Positions 17,464 to 26,593 of a DNA stretch of 64,000 nucleotides are shown here, piece by piece. A program made the translations under genes and the position numbers. Numbering within the stretch: position 1 is the first letter of the stretch; each line of letters starts with the position of its first letter. The notes beneath the pieces are model-generated. The model saw nothing but the letters and a program-made list of their open reading frames with translations, was not told the origin of the DNA and did no database searches. The stretch comes from UBA1672 sp033851915 (lineage in GTDB: Bacteria; Pseudomonadota; Alphaproteobacteria; Micavibrionales; Micavibrionaceae). The DNA is taken from contig JAWSVM010000001.1 in assembly GCA_033851915.1 (NCBI GenBank), forward strand, positions 868,001-932,000. Reading direction: 5' to 3'.

Positions 17464-19074
17464 ATGAGTACAGCGAAGAAACAGCCGATTGAAAATGCCA
17501 TAGGTATTATCGAGATGTTTGGTGGTATAAGGCCTATGTCCGCGAAGATTAATGTTGCTGTGACAACGATCCAAGGATGGAAAAAACGTGATGCGATTCC
17601 TGCCGCGCGTAAGGATGCCATATTGGTTGCAGCGAAAGAGCAGAATATAGATTTATCAAAATTCTTTAGTGATGCTCCGTCTGTTGGTGTTTCTGTTGAG
17701 AGCGATGTAACGAAAAGTGCTGCTGATACGTCAGAGGCTGTTTCAAAAGAAGCGGATATGAAATTTGATATTTCAATTCCGGAGTTAACATCGAAGCCGG
17801 CAAATGTTGATGTTGCTTCTGTGGCTGCGAATCAAGCAAATGAAAAAACTGCCGCGCCGCGTGTTGACGCTGTTGTGACAGCGCAAAGAGTGCCTGATGG
17901 TGGGAACTATACTGAAATTGCAATTGATACGTCCGTGCGTAAAGGTATTACTAAGAATGTAGCCGTTACGGCGGCTATGGTTGTTTTGTTTATTGCGGCT
18001 GTTATCGCGATGCTATTGCCTAATTATGAGGCCGGTGCGCGTCGAGAGCGTTTGGCGATGTTGGAAAATGAAGCGGATATGAAAGATGGCCAGTCTGCAT
18101 TTAAAGGCTTGGTGTCTGAAAATTGGTCACAGCAATTAGATAGTCTTAAAGAGCAAGTCTCGCAAGCCAAGCAAGCTGCTGGTGGTGTTGTGGAGAGCGT
18201 GCAAATTGCGTCTCAAAAATTTGTTGTCGACAATGGATTGGAAGAACGCGTTGTTCAGTTGCAATCCTATGTTTCTGAAATTGCAGATGAGAATGGTATC
18301 TACGGCTTGTTCTCGCATTTCGAGGGTATGGACGAAAGTGAAACCGGAAGAGACTATCTTGATGATTCGGTCTTGGAATTATCGGATCTGTTAGGGCTGT
18401 TGAAGGGGAGAGATGATTCGTATGTGAATGAAGCGATTGATGCGGCACGCTCGCAGAGCGCTGCGCTAAGCCAAACGCTTGGTAATGTTCCTAAAAACGA
18501 ATTGAAAGCGGCGGCGATGCTGTTGGCTTTGACACAGGTGCGTTCGGCTTTGAATAGAAGTGATGAAGCCTTTGATGATGATTTGGGATTGTTGATGGGG
18601 ATGGTTGGTAATGAGAATGGAGAGCTGACGACGTCTTTGAAGAAATTGGCGCCTCATTCTAAATCAGGCATTCTTTCTATGCGTGGATTGCAAGAGGAGT
18701 TCAGAACAGTTGCCGGAGATGTCGTCGCGGCGTCATTGCGCGGGGATGATGTTTCTTTCTCGGAACAGGCAACAGCACGTTTCAATGAGATTTTACAAAT
18801 CGAGAAAAATGGTGAACTGGTTACTGGTACAGAAACACAGGTGAATGTTGATAAAGCTTCGAAGATGTTAGCACTGGGGAATATTGATGAGGCAATAAAG
18901 TTTTTGATGAAGCAGCTTAATTCCAAAGAGCTTGCGCCACTTCGTCCATGGATCAAGCAAGCCAAGATTGCTGTAGCTGCGAGAAAAGCAAGAAATGCAA
19001 TTGAACAAGCGATTGATTTGAGTATTGGTAGTGGTCTTCTTGGTGGATCTCAGCTAATCAATGATGATGAATAA
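17464..19074 (+). CDS. Mitofilin-like inner membrane protein with N-terminal HTH-like domain
   Basis: 536 residues. Residues 10-60 (IGIIEMFGGIRPMSAKINV, then TTIQGWKKRDAIPAARK) look like a small helix-turn-helix module of the kind found at the N-terminus of many alphaproteobacterial proteins here. A variable Ala/Val/Asp-rich linker follows, then a single membrane helix at about 166-185. The remainder is helical with coiled-coil stretches and ends in a mitofilin-type domain (COG4223-like; related to mitochondrial Mic60). Alphaproteobacterial homologues sit between hemD and hemY and help shape intracytoplasmic membranes or envelope contact sites. A GAGGGAC ribosome site precedes ATG. The role is inferred from context and architecture; the HTH function is unknown. 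Confidence 0.78.
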   Translation: MSTAKKQPIENAIGIIEMFGGIRPMSAKINVAVTTIQGWKKRDAIPAARKDAILVAAKEQNIDLSKFFSDAPSVGVSVESDVTKSAADTSEAVSKEADMKFDISIPELTSKPANVDVASVAANQANEKTAAPRVDAVVTAQRVPDGGNYTEIAIDTSVRKGITKNVAVTAAMVVLFIAAVIAMLLPNYEAGARRERLAMLENEADMKDGQSAFKGLVSENWSQQLDSLKEQVSQAKQAAGGVVESVQIASQKFVVDNGLEERVVQLQSYVSEIADENGIYGLFSHFEGMDESETGRDYLDDSVLELSDLLGLLKGRDDSYVNEAIDAARSQSAALSQTLGNVPKNELKAAAMLLALTQVRSALNRSDEAFDDDLGLLMGMVGNENGELTTSLKKLAPHSKSGILSMRGLQEEFRTVAGDVVAASLRGDDVSFSEQATARFNEILQIEKNGELVTGTETQVNVDKASKMLALGNIDEAIKFLMKQLNSKELAPLRPWIKQAKIAVAARKARNAIEQAIDLSIGSGLLGGSQLINDDE

Positions 19075-19129
19075 AGTTTTTCCAGATTCGGAATCCTGAA
19101 TCTAAAGTATAAAATTTAAGGGGAATATT

Positions 19130-20509
19130 ATGATTCGCGCATTGTTAACCTTGGCTAAGGCAGGGGTTGTCGTGGCATTGGTGCTATGGATTGCTGAGCA
19201 TCCGGGAACGATTACGATTGACTGGATGGATTATAAGATGACAGTCCATGTCGGGCTTTTCTTACTGTTTATGTTGGTTGTCGTCGTCGTCGGGATTGTT
19301 ATTTTCTCGTTTATAAAGACGGTGCTGGATATGCCCAAAACGATGGGGCGTTATCGCGATATTACAAATAAAGATAAGGGACTGAAGGCCTTAAGCATTG
19401 GGTTGACGGCTGTTGCTGCTGGCGATTCGAAGGCCGCAACGTATCAGGCGCATCGTGCGCGGAAGTTTTTGGACGAAGGTAATGCTTTATCACAGTTGCT
19501 TGAGGCACAGGCCGCGCGGCTGGATGGGCGGGAAATGGATGCGTCGCGGGCATTCATTGCTTTGATGGATAATAAAGACTCTGAATTTCTGGGGATTAGA
19601 GGCCTGTTACAATCTGCATTGGATTGCGGTGATTATAACGGTGCCTTGGAATTGGGACACCGCGCTTTGAAACTTCACCCAAAGCAGGATTGGATATTAT
19701 GTGTTGTTTATGATTTGGAAATAAAGGCACGGAATTGGGATAGCGCGCGGAAGATTCTTTATTGCGCAGAAAAGTACGGTTGTATCCCTGTTGAAAAAGC
19801 GAAGAGTGACCGCGTTGCTATGTTTTTGGCGCAGGCGGAATATGCCAAAGCAGAAGGAAATGAAGAGCTGTTCTTCCGCACGTTGAGTAAGGCTTACAAA
19901 ATTGATCCGCATTTTATGCCGGCGGTTTTGCGTTTGGCGGGTATGTATCTGGAACGAGGTAAGAGAAAAGCTGCAATCTCTATTATTGAAAAGATGTGGA
20001 AACATTCTCCGCATCCGGGGTTGGCGATATTATGGGGCGAGGCCTATAAGCCAGCTAAAGAGAATGATTTGATGGCGCGTGTACGTTGGTTCGAGAAGCT
20101 ATTGAGCCTTAATCCTGAAAGCGTTGAAGGGCTGCAAGCTTTAGCCAGCGCGTTGATTAAAGAAAGTCTATGGGGTGAGGCCAGAAAATATCTGGAACAG
20201 GCAGAGGCGATTCGCCCCAATGTTAACCTATATAAGATGTGGGCTATGTTAGAAGAGCGCGCAACGCATGATGATGAAGCTGTCCGTATGTGGTTGGAGA
20301 AGGCCGCAGATGCGCCGCGTGAGCGTGTGTGGATATGTGCTGAAACAGGGCGAGAATATGATCAGTGGATGCCTATATCTGATCAGGGTTTGTTTAACAC
20401 CATTATTTGGGATTTCCCGCAGGGGCGTACTTTTGCCCCGTCTTTGTTCGGCGCGGCACCTATCTATGGTTCTGCCGCTAACCCTATGTTGGAAGCTCCG
20501 AAGGGATAA
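19130..20509 (+). CDS. hemY: HemY-type TPR membrane protein
   Basis: 459 residues. Two N-terminal membrane helices (about 5-22 and 38-65) flank the short EHPGTITIDWMDYKMTVHVG segment that defines the HemY_N domain. The rest is TPR-like helices (ALELGHRALKLHPKQDW, AKAEGNEELFFRTLSKAYK and so on). Near the end CAETGREYDQWMPIS is the usual HemY closing motif. Despite the name this is not the protoporphyrinogen oxidase of Gram-positives; its exact part in haem synthesis is unresolved. AAGGGGA precedes ATG, 55 bp after the mitofilin-like gene. Its stop is 4 bp from the stop of the convergent rhomboid gene. Confidence 0.87.
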   Translation: MIRALLTLAKAGVVVALVLWIAEHPGTITIDWMDYKMTVHVGLFLLFMLVVVVVGIVIFSFIKTVLDMPKTMGRYRDITNKDKGLKALSIGLTAVAAGDSKAATYQAHRARKFLDEGNALSQLLEAQAARLDGREMDASRAFIALMDNKDSEFLGIRGLLQSALDCGDYNGALELGHRALKLHPKQDWILCVVYDLEIKARNWDSARKILYCAEKYGCIPVEKAKSDRVAMFLAQAEYAKAEGNEELFFRTLSKAYKIDPHFMPAVLRLAGMYLERGKRKAAISIIEKMWKHSPHPGLAILWGEAYKPAKENDLMARVRWFEKLLSLNPESVEGLQALASALIKESLWGEARKYLEQAEAIRPNVNLYKMWAMLEERATHDDEAVRMWLEKAADAPRERVWICAETGREYDQWMPISDQGLFNTIIWDFPQGRTFAPSLFGAAPIYGSAANPMLEAPKG

Positions 20510-20513
20510 AACC

Positions 20514-21359
20514 CTATAATCGAATCACGCCTTTTTTCCAGAGATGGAACAGGCCTATACCGCCCCAAAATCCACCAATGTGGGATTGCCACGCTGTGTC
20601 TTGAGAGAGTAGACCCATACCGACAATGATGCTGGACCATAGTAATATGAAAGGCAAAGGGCCGCGCTTTTGTGCTTCGGGGCCAACCATGCCGCGTTCT
20701 ATCATAATCAGGAAGGTTACTGCGAACAGACCGCTGATCGCGCCGGAAGCACCGACAACCGGCACAGGAGAGCCCGGATTAAGCAGGAAGTACGCCAAGT
20801 TCCCCGCCATGCCGCAGGCCAGAAAGAAAATAGCTGTACGTTTTGCGCCGAATTCTCGTTCAAAAAATACGCCCATGGCCATTAACATCACAATATTAAA
20901 GGTCAGGTGCATCCAGCCGCTGTGCAGAATTAGGGTTGTGAAGGGGGCAATTAATGCGCCCCAATGCCATTCAACGTCGCCGCTATACATGGCGGGGACA
21001 AAGCCAAAATGATAGAGCGCGGAGACTCTGTCTGCGCTGCTGAGGACGAAGGACATGATAATTTGTACGATCAGAAGGGTGCCAATAGATATGCGTGCAA
21101 ACATCGGGATCTTGTGCCAATTGATGAATGGTTGCTTACCAGAAGCACTATATTGCGCTTTTTGGCTTTGCGTTTTTGCACGCTCGGCGCGGTATTGTGT
21201 GCGGTATTGTTCTTCCAAAGCACCTTGTGTGCTGCGCTCTTTATTTGCGTGCTTAGCGGTGGCTTTATCAGCCTTTTTCTTGCTTTTGCCTAAGGATTTA
21301 CGCTTATCCAATTTGGGGAAATAAATGATTTTGTCTTTATCATCATCTTTATCACTCAT
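20514..21359 (-). CDS. Rhomboid-family intramembrane serine protease
   Basis: 281 residues. A charged cytoplasmic N-terminus of about 80 residues (Lys/Asp/Gln rich) precedes six predicted membrane helices. The catalytic serine is Ser205 in GASG, the histidine His260 in SHIGGFWGG, and His151/Asn155 (HLTFN) form the oxyanion region. All three key sites are intact, so activity is expected: cleavage of single-pass membrane proteins within the bilayer. The substrate is unknown. TAAGGAG lies upstream of ATG. The long basic tail is longer than in GlpG and may be low complexity. Confidence 0.9.
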   Translation of the reverse strand: MSDKDDDKDKIIYFPKLDKRKSLGKSKKKADKATAKHANKERSTQGALEEQYRTQYRAERAKTQSQKAQYSASGKQPFINWHKIPMFARISIGTLLIVQIIMSFVLSSADRVSALYHFGFVPAMYSGDVEWHWGALIAPFTTLILHSGWMHLTFNIVMLMAMGVFFEREFGAKRTAIFFLACGMAGNLAYFLLNPGSPVPVVGASGAISGLFAVTFLIMIERGMVGPEAQKRGPLPFILLWSSIIVGMGLLSQDTAWQSHIGGFWGGIGLFHLWKKGVIRL

Positions 21360-21424
21360 GTGCGTGGCTCCTTAGATATGCTCATACACAGTATCATTAA
21401 ATGGAGTAATGCGCGGGGGCAAGA

Positions 21425-21460
21425 GAAAATCACCGAAGTGTGGGGCACTCGGTGATTTTC
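21425..21460. terminator. Strong bidirectional hairpin
   Basis: GAAAATCACCGA (21425-21436) pairs perfectly with TCGGTGATTTTC (21449-21460), and the inner AGTG/CACT extends the stem with a one-base bulge. It lies just past the stop of the minus-strand gene at 21492 and before the rhomboid promoter region, so it most likely ends transcription of the former. Confidence 0.8.
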
Positions 21461-21491
21461 TTGAAGTATGGATTCGTTTTATACGCGCGGG

Positions 21492-22163
21492 CTAGCCAAG
21501 CGACATCTTAAATCCGATATCGGCATTCTTATCGCGGTCATAGCTGTATTGCGCGGTTTCGTTGCCTTTTGGTTTCATAAACTCGGGTGGTTGTACGCGT
21601 GTCACCATGCCGGCGGCTTTGGACAGAACCTCTGTCATAACCAGATGTGCATGGTGGATTTGTTCGGTAAGTTCGGTAAAGGCTGCGTCGAATGCATTTT
21701 TTGCAATCTCCACGCCCATGATAACCATTTCTTTGATTGTGCCGGACGCCGGGATGTCGCCGTCGGCGCTGTCACCGAATCGTGCGGCAATAATTTCTAT
21801 ATCTTCCAGCTTTTTCTGGGCTGGTTTCTTGCCGCCACCGCCGCTTTTGCCTTTGGATTTTTCGCCATCACCATCTTCGTCATCGTCGCTATCGCTGTCA
21901 TTGTCATTTGTGATGTCGATGACCACATGTGTGGGCATTTGAAAGCATACGGGATATTTCTTTACAATTTCAGGGGCTAAATGCTTGCCGCTTAAGCCCG
22001 GTTTTATATCTATTATGAGGGTGGCGGGGTCGCGCCAATCAACAACAACACAGTGATTCTTATATTCACCGACCTGTTTGCATTGTTTTATGATGCGTTT
22101 GCCAGGGTATACGGCCTCTTTAATATCAGCATCAACTAAAAACTGTTTTACATTTACTTGCAT
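21492..22163 (-). CDS. Conserved-looking hypothetical protein with acidic linker
   Basis: 223 residues, not recognised. No signal peptide or membrane helix. The N-terminal third contains a beta-rich segment (HCVVVDWRDPATLIIDIKP). Residues about 84-100 are almost entirely Asp, Ser, Glu and Asn, followed by a Gly/Lys-rich hinge to about 118. The C-terminal half is helical (IKEMVIMGVEIAKNAFDAA, ELTEQIHHAHLVMTEVL) and ends with a polar tail. TTGGAGT precedes the ATG. It is monocistronic, ended by the hairpin at 21425-21460. No function is proposed. Confidence 0.75.
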   Translation of the reverse strand: MQVNVKQFLVDADIKEAVYPGKRIIKQCKQVGEYKNHCVVVDWRDPATLIIDIKPGLSGKHLAPEIVKKYPVCFQMPTHVVIDITNDNDSDSDDDEDGDGEKSKGKSGGGGKKPAQKKLEDIEIIAARFGDSADGDIPASGTIKEMVIMGVEIAKNAFDAAFTELTEQIHHAHLVMTEVLSKAAGMVTRVQPPEFMKPKGNETAQYSYDRDKNADIGFKMSLG

Positions 22164-22299
22164 TGCATTTACTCCAAAGTCACCATGTTTAGGCTTAGTA
22201 TTTTGTGGTTTGTTTACATAACCATACTGAATAATCGCTTGAAAACATTAAAAACCATTTAATTTTAGATGGCATTTTATGAAAAAGTGCGTTTCTCTT

Positions 22300-22329
22300 T
22301 TGCACATTGGAAGGTATTGCTGCTATAGT
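22300..22329 (+). promoter_or_regulatory. Sigma70-type promoter
   Basis: TTGCAC (22300-22305) and TATAGT (22324-22329) with an 18 bp spacer, 32 bp before the ATG of the Lys-rich secreted protein gene. Confidence 0.55.
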
Positions 22330-22361
22330 GGTGTGGTAATAGTGTTATTTTTGAGCGAGAT

Positions 22362-23033
22362 ATGAAGATGAAGCACCGTATTTTTTGTTTTTTGATGGTT
22401 TGTATTTTTACAATTTCCACTGCGCAACCTTTTATGAACGCGGATGCTGCGGAGCTATGGAATAAAGGTTCGCAGGCAAAGAAGAGCGGTAAGAAAACAT
22501 ATTATAATAAATCCAAGTCTTCACATAAAAAGACTACTCATTCTTTATTCAATCGTAAGGGAGTTACTTCCAAGGTTGAGAATAAGGCAGCGACGTCCAC
22601 ATATAGAGGCGGTGCGGGGTATGGATTTTATAGAGAAGTCAGGATGTCTAAGCAAAAATCATCTAAGCAGTGGAGTAAAATGTCGTCTGTCGCGGTTCGT
22701 AACAGACAAAATGACGTAGATTTTGCACTGCAGCAAGAATATACCATTCTTAAGAACACTGCTAAAATGATGAATGAAGAAACCAAAAAGCAGCAAGCTG
22801 TTCGTTATCAGAATTATAAGAAACATCAAAAGAAAGTTGCGAAATATAAACGAGATTACGCGCAATCTAAATTGAATGAAGAAGCGCAAAGAGATAAGGC
22901 TTATGCGAAGTTGGCTAAAACCAAGGGATGGCGTAGCCACAAATCATCTAAGAATAGCAAGCGTAGCTCTGCTACGAAGAAAAGCTCAACTGGTTTGAAG
23001 AAATCTAAGAAGCTATTCAATGATATCCATTAG
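22362..23033 (+). CDS. Lys-rich secreted protein of unknown function
   Basis: 223 residues. A signal peptide is clear at 1-30 (KMKHRIFCFLMVCIF core, cleavage near ADAA). The mature protein is extremely basic, rich in Lys and Ser with aromatic residues: short SKS/KKSS runs at both ends and a central coiled-coil-like region (about 120-190) with Glu, Gln and Lys. No known domain recognised. Predicted pI is very high, so binding to nucleic acid, LPS or polysaccharide is possible but only inferred. It is transcribed alone from the promoter above and ended by a hairpin at 23098-23120. Confidence 0.72.
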   Translation: MKMKHRIFCFLMVCIFTISTAQPFMNADAAELWNKGSQAKKSGKKTYYNKSKSSHKKTTHSLFNRKGVTSKVENKAATSTYRGGAGYGFYREVRMSKQKSSKQWSKMSSVAVRNRQNDVDFALQQEYTILKNTAKMMNEETKKQQAVRYQNYKKHQKKVAKYKRDYAQSKLNEEAQRDKAYAKLAKTKGWRSHKSSKNSKRSSATKKSSTGLKKSKKLFNDIH

Positions 23034-23097
23034 GTAAATTTAATCTTTCATAACAGGTGTTTTCTTTGTTTAAGGGGATATTATGTTTTGAGTGAAT

Positions 23098-23120
23098 AGG
23101 GCGCGATTGGCGCTCTTTTT
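23098..23120 (+). terminator. Rho-independent terminator
   Basis: GGGCGC and GCGCTC form a 6 bp stem with one G-U pair and a GATTG loop, followed by TTTTT. It is 65 bp after the stop of the Lys-rich secreted protein gene. Confidence 0.7.
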
Positions 23121-23169
23121 CTTGTGCGGTGCGTCTTGCAGGTGTTTAAAACTATGTTAGGTTCGCCCT

Positions 23170-24009
23170 ATGGATTTGATGACAGAAATTATACCGTTAA
23201 TTGCTTTGTTAGCGTCTTTGGGCGCGGTGGCGGGGTTTCTGGCGGGGTTGCTTGGTGTTGGTGGTGGTATTATCTTGGTGCCGGGGCTCTATGCTGTCTT
23301 TACCTTCTTGCAGCCTAACATGGGCTTTGATGTTACGCATTTGATGCATGTTTCCGTGGGCACGTCGTTGGCGATTATTATTCCTACGGGGTTTTCTTCC
23401 GCTTTGGCACATCATAAGCGCGGCAGTGTTGATTTTAATATGGTCAAGATGATTGGCGGTGGCATCATTGTCGGTGTCATCTTCTCGACATGGGTGGTGC
23501 AGGGGCTTGATGCGATGAGTATGAAAATGATCTTCGCCAGCGCCATTCTTGTACTGGCCATTATTATGATTGCGAACCCCGCGCGCTTTCAAGTTAGCAC
23601 GGAAGAGCCAAAACAGCCTTTCAGCTCGCTGGCTGGTTTTGTCATTGGTGGGCTATCAACATTGATTGGGATTGGCGGCGCAACGTTAAGTGTTCCGTAT
23701 TTAAGTTTGCATGGTGTGCCAATGCATCGTGCCGTTGGTAGTGCTTCTGCGATGGGGCTTGTTATTGCTGTACCTGCCGCGATTGGCTTTATGATTATTG
23801 GATCAGGGCAGAATAATCTGCCGCCTTTTTCTGTCGGCTATGTAAATTTTATGGCGTGGATTGCGATTATTCCGGTCAGTGTGTCAGTTGCGCCGTTGGG
23901 TGTACGTGTAGCCCATAAAATAAGTGTGAAGCGTCTCAAAGTTATTTTTGCAGTTTTTATGGTGGTTGTCGCATTCAATATGTGGCGCAAAATATTGCTA
24001 GGAGAGTAA
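23170..24009 (+). CDS. TSUP (TauE/SafE) family permease
   Basis: 279 residues with about eight membrane helices. The family signature GFLAGLLGVGGGIILVPGL lies in the first helix pair and is repeated as IGGLSTLIGIGGATLSVPYL in the second half, the inverted-repeat architecture of TSUP sulfite/sulfonate exporters. The substrate cannot be told from the sequence: sulfite, sulfoacetate or another small anion are possible. The next gene starts 3 bp after its stop, so the two are probably co-transcribed, although their functions are unrelated. Confidence 0.88.
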   Translation: MDLMTEIIPLIALLASLGAVAGFLAGLLGVGGGIILVPGLYAVFTFLQPNMGFDVTHLMHVSVGTSLAIIIPTGFSSALAHHKRGSVDFNMVKMIGGGIIVGVIFSTWVVQGLDAMSMKMIFASAILVLAIIMIANPARFQVSTEEPKQPFSSLAGFVIGGLSTLIGIGGATLSVPYLSLHGVPMHRAVGSASAMGLVIAVPAAIGFMIIGSGQNNLPPFSVGYVNFMAWIAIIPVSVSVAPLGVRVAHKISVKRLKVIFAVFMVVVAFNMWRKILLGE

Positions 24010-24012
24010 TGG

Positions 24013-25263
24013 GTGAACGCCAATGCTGAAAAAGGTTTTAACCAGTATTTGAAAATATTTCCGATGCGTATCGATTTATATGATTATCGCGCAATATGCT
24101 TTTTTGCGTCATGCACCGTTTATGCGGTTGTTGGGTCGCCAACACCAGATCATTTCGGTTGGCCAGAGATTCTTATAGGGTTACTTTTGGCATTGAGCAT
24201 CGGCGTGGGGCGCGCACGTGATGCCATACTGCAACCGCTTAAAAATCGTTTTTGGAAGACTGCGGGGCAAGTGTTTTTAATCTATGGTTTGTCTGTGCCG
24301 TTACTTGTTGCGGCATTATCGGGGCATAGCATTACAGTTGTCCTCAGGGATGTGTTTCCTTTTCTTTTTCTGTTTTTACCGATGTTTTTACTTCCTTTGA
24401 TTCGGGCGCGTCCCTATTACTTTCGCAGCTGCCTCTTCGTTATCTTGCTTATTGGGTTTCTGTTTTCACTGCGTTCGCTGGTGAGGCACTTTATTCAGGG
24501 CTGTCCTTTATGGTGTGGCGATGAATTGCTGTATTTAGAGAACATGCCAACGGTTCTGTTTGCCTGCCTCTTTATGATTGGTTCGGCGATGACTTTTCTT
24601 ATGCGCGGTATTACGGTGAAGAACGTGACGGTTTTTGCCGTGTTGATTGCTTTAAGCCTTGTTCCCATTGCGGCGATGGAGATTACGTTGCAACGCGCCA
24701 GCCTTGGGGCTGTTGCGCTATATGTCGTTATTATCTACGGATATTTTTTATATAAAGCGCCGGCGCGGGCTCTCAGCTTGCTTGTTGTCAGTGTTATGGT
24801 GTTACTGATTCTGAATATATCATTTTTGTCTGCTTTTTATGCGCTGTGGGATAAAACGGCGAAGGTTGGGCTGAATATGCGGCCGCAAGAATTTGAGGCG
24901 GTTTGGTCGGTTGTAACGGCCACTCCATATAACTTTTTCTTTGGTATCGGTTGGGGTGGGCATTTTTCTTCGCCGGCGGTTGGAGGCTTAAGCGTGAATT
25001 TTACACATAATTTTTTCTCAACTTTGCTTCTAAAAACGGGCGTGTTGGGGGTTGTATTCTGTATCGCTTATATAGCGGGGCTTTTGGAAAGGTTGCTACG
25101 CGTTATTTTGATGAATCCAGTGCTTGGATTTGCTCTCGCTGCGCCAATTTTTATTGATTTAACCCTCTATGCAAGCTTTAAATCGCTTGATTTCGGTTTG
25201 GTGCTTTTGATGATTTCCAGCTCTTTGGTATACTCAAGACAATCCGAATCACTTCACGTTTAA
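24013..25263 (+). CDS. Wzy/WaaL-like O-antigen polymerase or ligase
   Basis: 416 residues from GTG 24013 (a later ATG at residue 18 is an alternative). About ten to twelve membrane helices. Near residues 310-340 lie FFFGIGWGGHF and VNFTHNFFSTLLLKTG, the late periplasmic loop and THN-type motif seen in the Wzy_C superfamily, which includes O-antigen polymerases and ligases. The Arg residues in ITLQRASLGAV are in the region that is usually essential. The step (polymerisation of repeat units or ligation to lipid A-core) cannot be told. It begins the polysaccharide cluster, followed by a GT4 gene 10 bp downstream. Confidence 0.75.
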   Translation: MNANAEKGFNQYLKIFPMRIDLYDYRAICFFASCTVYAVVGSPTPDHFGWPEILIGLLLALSIGVGRARDAILQPLKNRFWKTAGQVFLIYGLSVPLLVAALSGHSITVVLRDVFPFLFLFLPMFLLPLIRARPYYFRSCLFVILLIGFLFSLRSLVRHFIQGCPLWCGDELLYLENMPTVLFACLFMIGSAMTFLMRGITVKNVTVFAVLIALSLVPIAAMEITLQRASLGAVALYVVIIYGYFLYKAPARALSLLVVSVMVLLILNISFLSAFYALWDKTAKVGLNMRPQEFEAVWSVVTATPYNFFFGIGWGGHFSSPAVGGLSVNFTHNFFSTLLLKTGVLGVVFCIAYIAGLLERLLRVILMNPVLGFALAAPIFIDLTLYASFKSLDFGLVLLMISSSLVYSRQSESLHV

Positions 25264-25273
25264 AGATGTTTTC

Positions 25274-26506
25274 ATGCGTAGACCGACCATATTATTTATG
25301 AACCGAGTGTATCCACCTGTGCGTGGTGCGACTGGCCGTGTTTTGCAAGACTTGGCGGTGTCTTTTGCGCGCGAAGGGTGGCATGTCACGGTGATTTCTT
25401 CCGGCCCGAAAGCGGGGGAAGAACGGCAGGACGGTGTGCGTATTTTACGTGTGAAGGGCGTTGTTCGCCCAAGTGGTGCGCGTGCATATTTTTGGATTTG
25501 GTTTAAAATGCTTCTTCTTGCCTTGCGTTTAAAGGGGCGACATATCCTTGTGACCATGACTGACCCGCCTTTATTGATTCTGGTGGGGCAATTTGTTGCC
25601 AAATTAAAGAGAAGTCGCCATATCAATTGGTGTCAGGATTTGTATCCGGATGTTATGCCCGCATTGGGGTACCGTATGCCAGCACTTTTGATGCGGTGGT
25701 TTAGGCGTCTGCGGATTAAGGCGATGAAGCGTTGTGATAAAGTGATTGTCTGTGGGCGCTGTATGGTAAAGCATTTGACGCAAGAAGGGATCGATGCGCA
25801 GAAAATCGCGATGGTCGCGAATTGGCCGGATATGGAGCTGACGGATCCGGAGATGGTTGATGTTACGGGCATTCCCTATCAAGCGCCTGATTCGGATATT
25901 GTTCGTCCCTTTGAAAAACAAGTTAAAACGGAGCCGCGTTTTCGTGTTCTTTATGCGGGTAATATGGGGTTGGCACACCCAATTGAAACGATTTTAGCCG
26001 CCGCAGAAATATTTGAAGAACAGGGCAGTGACATTGAGTTTGTCTTCGTTGGTGATGGTGCACGTTTTGATTATATTGCGGCAGTTCGCTCTGAAAAATG
26101 TCTTGATAACATCCGGTTATTGCCGTTTCAGCCTGTTTCGCGTTTGCGAGAAATCATGGAAAGCGGGGACGTGCATTTGATTACGATGAAGGAAGAGGCT
26201 GCGGGGTTGGTCGTTCCGTGTAAGCTTTACTCTGCGTTGGCTGTGGCGCGTCCCAGTATTTTTGTTGGCCCTGTGCAGTCTGAAGTTGCCAAAGTCATTC
26301 GGGATTTCTCTACGGGGCTTGTCGTTGCTACAGATGATGTCGATAATCTAGTGAACGCAATTAAGCATTTTAGGGATAGCGGAGAAGCGTGGTTTGAGGC
26401 GCATCGCGGCGCAGTGCAGGCGCGTGAGGTATTTACGCCGCAAAAATCTATCGAGGCATGGATGGATTGTGCATGGGATGTGGTTAAAGACGATCTTGAA
26501 ACATAA
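25274..26506 (+). CDS. Family 4 glycosyltransferase (WcaI/WbuB-like)
   Basis: 410 residues, two Rossmann-like (GT-B) lobes. The N-terminal domain starts ILFMNRVYPPVRGATGRVLQ, with HVTVISSGP close behind; the C-terminal lobe has FRVLYAGNMGLAHPIETI, FVFVGDGARFDYI and the sugar-nucleotide region around LPFQPVSRLREIMESGDV, ending near GLVVPCKLYSALAVARP. This is retaining GT4 type, transferring a hexose or N-acetylfucosamine-like sugar to a polysaccharide or lipid-linked acceptor. No membrane helix. The gene follows the Wzy-like gene directly and precedes the Wzz-like gene by 87 bp. Confidence 0.88.
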   Translation: MRRPTILFMNRVYPPVRGATGRVLQDLAVSFAREGWHVTVISSGPKAGEERQDGVRILRVKGVVRPSGARAYFWIWFKMLLLALRLKGRHILVTMTDPPLLILVGQFVAKLKRSRHINWCQDLYPDVMPALGYRMPALLMRWFRRLRIKAMKRCDKVIVCGRCMVKHLTQEGIDAQKIAMVANWPDMELTDPEMVDVTGIPYQAPDSDIVRPFEKQVKTEPRFRVLYAGNMGLAHPIETILAAAEIFEEQGSDIEFVFVGDGARFDYIAAVRSEKCLDNIRLLPFQPVSRLREIMESGDVHLITMKEEAAGLVVPCKLYSALAVARPSIFVGPVQSEVAKVIRDFSTGLVVATDDVDNLVNAIKHFRDSGEAWFEAHRGAVQAREVFTPQKSIEAWMDCAWDVVKDDLET

Positions 26507-26593
26507 GCAGCGCAGAGGATTTTCGACTTTTTATGTGTTGCTATGTCATGTATTATGTCTTTGCTTTTCAAGATGTAAAACGTAGGAGCCTTT

